Assembly (NCBI GenBank): GCA_043804035.1
Contig: JAZDJJ010000007.1
Span: forward strand, 1 to 33,140
Source of the DNA: JAZDJJ01 sp043804035
Lineage (GTDB): Bacteria; Bacteroidota; Bacteroidia; Palsa-948
Direction of reading: 5' to 3'
DNA length: 33,140 nt
Part shown: one piece after another, positions 7,703 to 14,513 of the stretch
Layout: every line of letters begins with the position of its first letter
How positions within the stretch are numbered: the stretch's first letter is position 1
Translations under genes and position numbers: made by a program
The notes under the pieces: model-generated
The model's database searches: none
Seen by the model: only the letters and a program-made list of their open reading frames with translations
What the model was told of the DNA's origin: nothing

Positions 7703-8821
7703 ATGAAGAAAGTATGTTTGCATAAATTATCTCTTGTGAGTTTTAAAAACTACGGGTATGCCGAATTGATTTTTTCTCCCCGATTCAATTGTATAGTAGG
7801 GAATAACGGAGAAGGAAAAACTAATCTGCTGGATGCTATTTATTATCTTTCTTTCACAAAAAGTTTTTTTAATTCCATTGACTCTCAGAATATTTTTCAT
7901 GGCGATCATCTATTTGTAATTCAAGGAAACTTTAAAATTGAAGATATAGAGGAAGAAATTTATTGTGCGCAAAAAAAAGGTGAACACAAACAATTCAAAC
8001 GAAACAAAAAAGAATGTCGGCGTTTTGCCGATCATATTGGATTGCTTCCGGTGGTCATGATTTCGCCTTCAGATATTGAATTGATAATAGCAGGAAGTGA
8101 AACGCGCAGAAAATTTGTTGACAGCATTATTTCACAATACGACCGACAGTATCTTGAAGATATTATCAACTACACAAAAGTGTTGTTGCAAAGAAATGCT
8201 CTGCTGAAACTTTCTTCTTCAGAAAATTCATTTGATAGGGAATTGCTACGGATATGGGATGTGCAGATGATAGATTTAGGAAACAAAATTTTCAAAAAGC
8301 GAAAAGAATTTTCTGCTGAGTTCTCTCCTGTTTTCAAAAAATATTATTCGTTGATTTCAAACGAAAAAGAAAAAGTGGATTTTACTTACTATTCACAATT
8401 GCTCAAAGATGATTTTGAAGCATTGCTTAATGCTTCGCTTGAAAAAGACAGGATTGTAGAATATTCCACAGCGGGAATTCATAAAGATGATTGGAACTTT
8501 TTAATGGAAAATTTTCCGGTGAAAAGATTTGCTTCGCAGGGACAACAAAAATCATTTCTCCTTGCTGTGAAGTTGGCGCAATTTGAATTTATCAGCCATC
8601 ACAAACAATTAACTCCAATACTTTTATTAGATGATGTTCATGATAAATTAGATGAACATCGTGTGAAGCGTTTGATTGATATGATCAGCGGAACTGAGTT
8701 CGGACAAGTGTTCATTACCGATACAAGCAAGGAAAGAATCCAGAAATTATTTAAAAAAACAGATATTGAAATAAATATATATAAGATTAAGAATGGGAAT
8801 ATTGTTAAAGAAGAAAATTAG
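7703..8821 (+). CDS. recF: DNA replication/repair protein RecF
   Basis: RecF is an SMC-like ATPase that helps load RecA at single-strand gaps with RecO and RecR. The 372-residue length is typical. The Walker A motif GNNGEGKT is at residues 33-40, after the usual KLSLVSFKNYGYAEL opening. The ABC signature SQGQQKSFLLAVKLAQ and Walker B PILLLDDVHDKLD are near residues 279-316. The D-loop region GQVFITDTS follows. The gene is transcribed away from the TPR/ribH group. Its downstream intergenic region (8822-8978) consists almost wholly of repeats, and the next gene is convergent. Confidence 0.96.
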   Translation: MKKVCLHKLSLVSFKNYGYAELIFSPRFNCIVGNNGEGKTNLLDAIYYLSFTKSFFNSIDSQNIFHGDHLFVIQGNFKIEDIEEEIYCAQKKGEHKQFKRNKKECRRFADHIGLLPVVMISPSDIELIIAGSETRRKFVDSIISQYDRQYLEDIINYTKVLLQRNALLKLSSSENSFDRELLRIWDVQMIDLGNKIFKKRKEFSAEFSPVFKKYYSLISNEKEKVDFTYYSQLLKDDFEALLNASLEKDRIVEYSTAGIHKDDWNFLMENFPVKRFASQGQQKSFLLAVKLAQFEFISHHKQLTPILLLDDVHDKLDEHRVKRLIDMISGTEFGQVFITDTSKERIQKLFKKTDIEINIYKIKNGNIVKEEN

Positions 8822-8828
8822 ATTTTTT

Positions 8829-8981
8829 TAGGACTAACACAAACCTGTCTGCCGTGTTCGGCACAGGCAGATCCGTATCGTCATTGCGACTGCGAAGCAG
8901 GAAGCAATCTCAATTTCTACATGAAAAAACAGATTGCTTCGGTCGTTCTTCCTATGCAATGATATCAGTGCGTAAGTCCTA
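8829..8981. repeat. Composite palindromic repeat between recF and the phosphatase gene
   Basis: The ends TAGGACTAACAC (8829-8840) and TGCGTAAGTCCTA (8969-8981) are imperfect inverted copies. Inside are two further palindromes. The first is a small one around TGCCGTGTTCGGCA (8850-8863). The second is a longer one with arms at 8879-8910 (CGTCATTGCGACTGCGAAG...) and 8931-8963 (AGATTGCTTCGGTCG...). The right end overlaps the stop codon of the convergent phosphatase gene (8979-8981). The layout suggests a non-autonomous mobile element with nested insertions. Confidence 0.6.
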
Positions 8982-11000
8982 TTTATATTTTATTCCAAGG
9001 ACAAGAATATCATCAGTTTGTTCTACATTATTCCGCCATTCATTATGTTTCTTTTCCAGTTCTTCTTTTTGCTGATCCATGCTCAGAGAGTGAATGTTTA
9101 TCAGCATCTCTTTAAAATAAAAAGAGAGGAATTTTTTCTTTTTTTCTCCTCCTATCTGATCATAGTAGCCATCAGAGAATAAGTAAATTATATCATTATG
9201 TTGTAGTGAAATATTATTATTTGAAAAAGAGACCTCGGGATTTGAGCCGATAAATATTTTATCGGCTTTTATTTCCTGTAACTGCCCATTACGAATAAGG
9301 ATAAGTGAATTGTGCGCACCGGAATAATGCAGTTCGTTCATAGATTTATTAAAAATCGTTAATGCAATATCCATTCCGAATTTTCCAGATTTATTCAGTT
9401 GATTTTGGTGCAGTATTTTCATCATCTTTGAATTGATTTCACTCAGAATATCTGCTGTTGAATTGTTGCTGTTATTTTTTGCAATTTCGTCCAACATTGT
9501 AAAACTTAACAACGACATGAATGCACCAGGTACTCCATGCCCTGTACAATCGGCTGCTGCAACACCAATACCATTCTGCAAAGCAGTGAACCAATAAAAA
9601 TCACCGCTGACGATATCTTTTGGCTTGAAGAGAATAAATGATTCCGGAAAAAAATTCCGAAGTGCTTCTTGTGGCTGAAGCATGGCTTCCTGAATGTTTT
9701 TAGCATAATCAATGCTGTCGGTTATAAGAATATTTTTTTGTTCAATCTGACTTTTTTGATTATAGATTATTTGATTTTTTTGTTGTAAAATACTATTTGC
9801 TCTTTTTTTATTTCTATATGCAATAAAAATCAGTGAAGTGAGTATAAGCACCAAAACAGAAAATCCGATGACACTCCATATAATAATTTTTTGTTTGTTG
9901 AGTTCTGAATTGACTAATTCTTTTTCTTTTTTAAGAAGTTCATTTTCTTTTTTTTTATTGGCAAATTCAAATTGTTTTTTTAAAATCTCATCGTTTTGTA
10001 CTTTTATTTTTAATTCTTTAACTTGATTTTCTATGCTCAGTTTTTCTATCTCTTCTATTGATTTTACATTTTGTATTGCAAGAGAATGGATTTGTTGTTG
10101 CTGCTGCCGTTCCGCCTGAATCATTTGTTGTTTCTCCTGAACCATTTGTTGTTTCTCCTGAACCATTTGCTGTTTCTGCTGCTGCTCATATTCTGTCTGA
10201 GATTTTTTCCAGTTACTCAAATTGCTTTTTATTACCGCAATATTTTTTGAGATAGTTTCTGCTTCGGAATTGAATTTGTTTTTTTTAGCAATGTCCAGCG
10301 CATAATTCAAAAACATATACGCTTCATCAAAATTTCCCCAGTTAGAATATGCTGTTCCGATGCGATTCAAAATGATTATTGTAGATCGCGGATCTTTTAG
10401 TTCTTCCAGAATTTTGAATGATTGTTTAAAATAATTTACCGCGTTGTCGTATTTTTTTTGATTAAAATAAATATCGCCGATTTCTAATAAAATATCTGCA
10501 GTTCCTCTTTTGTCTTTTGCAAGTTTTAGCAGTTCAACGGATTTTTCATTGGCAGTAATTGCATCTGTTGGTTTGTTCCATGCCAGATTAGCATCGGCAA
10601 TTTTATTCCACAAGTAAGCAGAGGTTATAAATTGTTTGTGATTGTCAAATATGATAATTGCATTTTTGTAATGGTTGATGGCTTTTTTGTGATTGCCTTT
10701 TGCTTCGTATCCATTGCCAAGATTTATTATTGCACCTGTTTCTTCATTGATATCGTCAATTTTTTTTGCGGCTTTCAGTGCCTGTTCTGCATAGTCAATA
10801 CTTTTATCAACCGATGACTTGAAAGATGCTTCAGATAATTGATTAAGAATACCCGGCTTATCTTCATCAGAAGCAGTTTCTAATTTCTCTTCTAAATCCG
10901 GTATTGATTGAGAAAAAGTATGCGGAATAAAATATAAAATATAAAGTATAATCAGAATATACTTTTTTAATAACTTTTGGAATTTGTAATTCGGCAACAT
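8979..11000 (-). CDS. TPR/coiled-coil membrane protein with SpoIIE-type PP2C phosphatase
   Basis: This is a 673-residue signalling protein. In order it has a signal segment (about 14-30), TPR-like helices (about 35-270), a Gln-rich coiled coil with tandem MVQEKQQ units (about 272-300), a further charged coiled coil to about 370, a membrane helix (about 372-394, IIWSVIGFSVLVLILTSLIF) and a cytoplasmic PP2C/SpoIIE domain (about 440-673). Phosphatase landmarks are DIVSGDFYWF, AAADCTGHGVPGAFMS, LHYSGAHNSLILI, YLFSDGYYDQ and the terminal TDDILVLGIK, which supply the metal-binding Asp residues. The likely topology is a periplasmic TPR sensor controlling a cytoplasmic Ser/Thr phosphatase. The substrate is unknown; anti-sigma-antagonist proteins are the classic targets of this family. 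The gene starts 14 bases after the OmpA-family gene stops, so the two are probably one operon. The stop codon lies in a repeat end. Confidence 0.9.
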   Translation of the reverse strand: MLPNYKFQKLLKKYILIILYILYFIPHTFSQSIPDLEEKLETASDEDKPGILNQLSEASFKSSVDKSIDYAEQALKAAKKIDDINEETGAIINLGNGYEAKGNHKKAINHYKNAIIIFDNHKQFITSAYLWNKIADANLAWNKPTDAITANEKSVELLKLAKDKRGTADILLEIGDIYFNQKKYDNAVNYFKQSFKILEELKDPRSTIIILNRIGTAYSNWGNFDEAYMFLNYALDIAKKNKFNSEAETISKNIAVIKSNLSNWKKSQTEYEQQQKQQMVQEKQQMVQEKQQMIQAERQQQQQIHSLAIQNVKSIEEIEKLSIENQVKELKIKVQNDEILKKQFEFANKKKENELLKKEKELVNSELNKQKIIIWSVIGFSVLVLILTSLIFIAYRNKKRANSILQQKNQIIYNQKSQIEQKNILITDSIDYAKNIQEAMLQPQEALRNFFPESFILFKPKDIVSGDFYWFTALQNGIGVAAADCTGHGVPGAFMSLLSFTMLDEIAKNNSNNSTADILSEINSKMMKILHQNQLNKSGKFGMDIALTIFNKSMNELHYSGAHNSLILIRNGQLQEIKADKIFIGSNPEVSFSNNNISLQHNDIIYLFSDGYYDQIGGEKKKKFLSFYFKEMLINIHSLSMDQQKEELEKKHNEWRNNVEQTDDILVLGIKYK
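10124..10186. repeat. 21-bp tandem repeat in the phosphatase coiled coil
   Basis: There are two exact 21-bp copies (10124-10144, 10145-10165) and a third degenerate one (10166-10186). They encode in-frame heptads of the MVQEKQQ type. A 7-residue period matches one coiled-coil heptad, so a change in copy number would lengthen the coiled coil without breaking phase. Confidence 0.75.
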
Positions 11001-11014
11001 TCGCGATTTGTAAA

Positions 11015-14000
11015 TTATTGTTCAAAGAAATAATCTATCAGACGATGTAGTTTCTCTCCCGAAAAATCATTTGTCCCTTCAAAAAATCCTTCGATGATAG
11101 CAGATATTTCAGAGGCAGAAATAGAGCCATCATTATTTGTGTCAGCACTTGATAGTTCAGCAGGTATTTTACTGCTTGACGAAATAATTGTACCGGTTGT
11201 ATCTGTTGAATTTGTATTTGCAGGTTGAGTTGTTGTCGTTGGCATTTGGGTTGATACAATAACAGTTGAATTTGTATTTGCAGGTTGAGTTGTTGTCGTT
11301 GGCATTTGCGTTGATGCAATAACAGTTGAATTTGTATTTGCAGGTTGAGTTGTTGTCGTTGGCATTTGCGTTGATGCAATAACAGTTGAATTTGTATTTA
11401 CGGGTTGAGGTGTTGGTGTTGGCATTTGCGTTGATACAATAACAGTTGAATTTGTATTTACAGGTTGAGGTGTTGTCGTTGGCATTTGCGTTGATGCAAT
11501 AACAGTTGAATTTGTATTTACAGGTTGAGTTGTTGTCGTTGGCATTTGGGTTGATACAATAACAGTTGAATTTGTATTTACAGGTTGAGGTGTTGTCGTT
11601 GGCATTTGCGTTGATACAATAACAGTTGAATTTGTATTTACAGGTTGAGGTGTTGTCGTTGGCATTTGAGTTGATACAATAACAGGGGTAGCATTTTCAT
11701 CAATATCAACAACCTTAAATTCTGTTCTGCGATTCATCTGTCTGCCTTCTTCGGTTTCGTTAGTAGCAATTGGTTTTACAAATCCGTATCCTTTGAATGT
11801 GAGACGAAAATGTTCAACTCCATTCGTACTGATATAATCTACAACTGATTTAGCACGCGACTCGGAGAGTTTCAGATTGTAAGTGGCAGATCCTTTATTA
11901 TCGGTGTGTCCCGAAATTTCAATTTTCATAGTAGGATTTTCCTGAAGAATTTTTACAACACGATCTAATTCGGGTTTTGAATCAGGGCGGAGAGATGCTT
12001 TGTCAAAATCAAAAAAGATATTATTCAATACAATATTTTTTCCTTTTTGGATTTTTTTCAGCACAACGTTATCAAGTTTGAAATGATCTTTATTGGGAGG
12101 AATATCCAGATTGATTGATTGGAACAGATATCCCTCAGCAGAAACAACTAATCCGTAATTTTTACCGCCCTGAAGTTTCAAAAGGAATTTCCCTAATTCA
12201 TCAGCAGTGGTTTTGCCGACAACTTCTCCTGTTGCATTATTTATGATTTCAATAGTTGCTTTTAATGGTTTTTTGTTTTCGTCAAATACATTTCCTTCTA
12301 CCGAAACTTTTTGTTCTTTGCGTTTCAATTTAATATTTATGTCAAGTTCTTTGTATTTTGCTCCTTTGGGAATATTAAAATTTTCGGTGTGTGGATAGTA
12401 ACCCTCAGCAACAACCTGCATCTTGTAACTTTTTCCTGAAGGGAGCGAGACAAGAAATTTTCCGGAAGCGCTATTTGATTCTTGAGTAGAAATTATTTTC
12501 CCGGTTTTATTGTCAATGATATCTATTTTTGCGCCAACCGGATTGTTACTTTCATCAGTAACAAATCCCTTTACGAGTGTGAGTTGAGTGGTGGTATCTG
12601 CCGGTAAAGTGATTCTGTAAATATCTTTTTCTCCCAATCCATCGGAACGAATAGTGGAGTAGTAAGCATGTTTGCCGCTGGCGGAAACCACAAAATCAAC
12701 ATCATCATCGGGTGAATTAATGGGATAGCCAAGATTCACAACGGCTGACCATTTTTTCAAAGAATCATTGAAGACCGATTTAAAAAGATCAAATCCGCCA
12801 ATGCTATTATGCCCTTGCGAACTGAAGTAAAGTGTTTTTCCGTCAGGATGAATGAACACTGTGCGTTCATCATATTGCGTATTGATTATCGGTCCGAGAT
12901 TTTCCGGTTCGCTCCATTCTCCTTTTTCATCTTTGACAGATTTAAAGATGTCGTGCAAACTAGGTCCTTCGTTGTCTTTCGGGTTTTCGCTGGTGAAGTA
13001 AAGTGTTTTTCCATCGGGAGATAAACTGGCAGACGCTTCATGATAACGGCTATTGATAGTGCTTTTTAGTTTTTTTGGTGATGACCAATTGTTCCCTTGT
13101 AAAGCACATTCATAAATATTTCCGCTTCCTTTATCCAAATCATCTTTGTAGATAAAAAGTTTTTGTCCATCAACTGCTAATCCGCATGTGGCATCGTGTG
13201 TGTTGTAAGAATTTACTTGGTCGCCAATATTTTTTGCTTCCGACCAATTTTTGTTTTCATTACGGGATATATAAATGTCTTCAAAATATAGTTGGTCATA
13301 TTGGTCAATACCTCCACCTGTGGTATTATCCCTGCGAGAAGTGAATATCAGCACCGATTCATCGGCAGAAATAAGAGGTCGGTAATCGGGATATTTAGAA
13401 TTTACTTCACTGCTAAGATTTTCTATTCGGTAACGAAGTGAGTCAGGAAGTTTGCTCAAACGAATGGTATCCTTCATCAATTCAATTCCATTTTTACATT
13501 CCTGAATTTTCTTTTTCGCATCCGACATTTTTTTAAAATCTTCTTCTGTTAAAGATTTTTTATACAATTCATAAAGTTCAATGGCTTTGTTCCATTTCAT
13601 GTTCAGATGGTAATATCGTCCGAAATAATAATCAATTGCATCGCTCACTGTCGGGTCAAGTTTTTTGGCTTTTTCCAAATGTTGTATTGCATTTTGCTTG
13701 AAAGCCGAATAGAGATAGCAAACACCAATCTTGTAATTCAATAAAGCATTTTCCGGATTGAACGCATTGGCTTTTAGATAATATTCCAGAGAACGTTTGT
13801 AATACAAAGTTCCACCGTTAAAAAAGCCATCTCCTTTTTTGATATTGCTCTGAGCTTCTTTCAGTCCGTTTTCATTGTTTACAAAATTATTTTGCGTGAA
13901 GCCAATGTTCTGTGCAGCAATTTTATCCCCATCCATTCTCAGCAATAAAGTAGAGAAATTAAAAGTGAGAAGCAAAGAAAGGGAAATTATAATTTTCTTT

Positions 14001-14017
14001 TTAAAAAATGATTTCAT
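11015..14017 (-). CDS. TPR / beta-propeller / OmpA-family protein with Thr-Pro repeats and an EF-hand tail
   Basis: This is a 1000-residue envelope protein. It begins with a hydrophobic signal (about 9-27) and has no lipobox Cys. TPR helices follow (about 45-175), then a PD40/WD40-like propeller (about 205-480) with repeated SPDGKTLYFTSE and HPDGKTLYFSSQGH blades. Next come two carboxypeptidase-regulatory-like domains (about 488-570 and 573-650) and an OmpA C-terminal peptidoglycan-binding domain (about 665-770) with FDFDKASLRPDS, ISGHTDNKGS, LSESRAKSVVDYI and NRRTEF. After this come eight 20-residue Thr/Pro/Asn-rich repeats (779-938). The tail contains a canonical EF-hand loop, DTNNDGSISASE. 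The TPR-propeller-CRD-OmpA order is that of PorE, the peptidoglycan-binding component linked to type IX secretion, but it has many paralogues and I cannot assign it as PorE. It precedes the SpoIIE-type phosphatase gene by 14 bases. Confidence 0.92.
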   Translation of the reverse strand: MKSFFKKKIIISLSLLLTFNFSTLLLRMDGDKIAAQNIGFTQNNFVNNENGLKEAQSNIKKGDGFFNGGTLYYKRSLEYYLKANAFNPENALLNYKIGVCYLYSAFKQNAIQHLEKAKKLDPTVSDAIDYYFGRYYHLNMKWNKAIELYELYKKSLTEEDFKKMSDAKKKIQECKNGIELMKDTIRLSKLPDSLRYRIENLSSEVNSKYPDYRPLISADESVLIFTSRRDNTTGGGIDQYDQLYFEDIYISRNENKNWSEAKNIGDQVNSYNTHDATCGLAVDGQKLFIYKDDLDKGSGNIYECALQGNNWSSPKKLKSTINSRYHEASASLSPDGKTLYFTSENPKDNEGPSLHDIFKSVKDEKGEWSEPENLGPIINTQYDERTVFIHPDGKTLYFSSQGHNSIGGFDLFKSVFNDSLKKWSAVVNLGYPINSPDDDVDFVVSASGKHAYYSTIRSDGLGEKDIYRITLPADTTTQLTLVKGFVTDESNNPVGAKIDIIDNKTGKIISTQESNSASGKFLVSLPSGKSYKMQVVAEGYYPHTENFNIPKGAKYKELDINIKLKRKEQKVSVEGNVFDENKKPLKATIEIINNATGEVVGKTTADELGKFLLKLQGGKNYGLVVSAEGYLFQSINLDIPPNKDHFKLDNVVLKKIQKGKNIVLNNIFFDFDKASLRPDSKPELDRVVKILQENPTMKIEISGHTDNKGSATYNLKLSESRAKSVVDYISTNGVEHFRLTFKGYGFVKPIATNETEEGRQMNRRTEFKVVDIDENATPVIVSTQMPTTTPQPVNTNSTVIVSTQMPTTTPQPVNTNSTVIVSTQMPTTTTQPVNTNSTVIASTQMPTTTPQPVNTNSTVIVSTQMPTPTPQPVNTNSTVIASTQMPTTTTQPANTNSTVIASTQMPTTTTQPANTNSTVIVSTQMPTTTTQPANTNSTDTTGTIISSSSKIPAELSSADTNNDGSISASEISAIIEGFFEGTNDFSGEKLHRLIDYFFEQ
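11108..11143 (-). other. EF-hand calcium-binding loop in the OmpA-family protein
   Basis: The 12 codons read DTNNDGSISASE, a perfect DxNxDGxIxxxE loop with ligands at positions 1, 3, 5, 7, 9 and 12. It is followed by two helices ending LIDYFFEQ at the C-terminus. Calcium binding is inferred from the motif. Confidence 0.7.
11204..11683. repeat. 60-bp tandem repeat, 8 units, in frame
   Basis: Eight consecutive 60-bp units encode VI(V/A)STQMP(T/P)... 20-residue repeats between the OmpA domain and the EF-hand tail. Copies differ at only a few positions (V/A at repeat residue 3, T/P at 10 and 12, V/A at 15). This indicates recent expansion or homogenisation. Length changes would stay in frame. 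Confidence 0.95.
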
Positions 14018-14513
14018 CTGTTTAGTTTAAAATGATTTTTGTGATTTTAAAATTTCTAATTTAAAGATAGAATGCAACATCATTAAATCTTATTTTGAAA
14101 AGAATGTCTTGTGAAGAAACAAAAACATTTCATAAAAATTTAATTAGGTGTGTGCAAAAATATAAACAAATCAGTCATAATGAAAGAGGTTTGATAACTT
14201 TTTTAGTAACTTCTCAATACCCAACATAAATAATCTACGACCGTTCGGATGAGCGGTCTGCCAATCTCACGCCGAGGTCCCACTCCAAAGCCAAACAAGA
14301 AAACATATTTTCGGCAAAGATCAATTACCAATCTCAATTACTAAATCCGAAACAAATTCAAATTGCAAATTAAAAATGTCAGAAAAAAAGCGGTTCCAAA
14401 TATCATTTTTTTATATGGGAAATAAAAATATCCTTGCCAAAATTGGTTGAAATATTATTGATTATACCCTAAATATTTAAATACAATTACCTCAACTTAT
14501 TGAGAAGATTTTC
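14018..14513. other. Intergenic region, 496 bp, with repeat remnants
   Basis: No gene is visible. The region holds an inverted copy of the CTTGGTAATTGA...TTGCCGAA repeat (14307-14341), a short hairpin GACCG...CGGTC near 14239-14255, and a GCGGTTCCAAA end (14391) like that of the palindrome at 3113. TATCTTTA on the minus strand (14062-14069) may be a weak -7 box for the OmpA-family gene. Confidence 0.5.
14307..14341 (-). repeat. Dispersed repeat CTTGGTAATTGA...TTGCCGAA, copy 2 (inverted)
   Basis: On the minus strand this reads TTGGTAATTGATCTTTGCCGAAAA. It is nearly identical to the copy at 28081-28115 and related to those at 3285 and 24011. Confidence 0.55.

Noticed and set aside
11038..11379. 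Separate minus-strand ORF rich in QRQQLNLQIQ repeats
   Set aside because: It is the alternative-frame shadow of the 60-bp coding repeat in the OmpA-family gene.
11015..14017. Assignment as PorE of the type IX secretion system
   Set aside because: The domain order matches, but there is no lipobox, there are two regulatory-like domains instead of one, and no other type IX genes are in the window.
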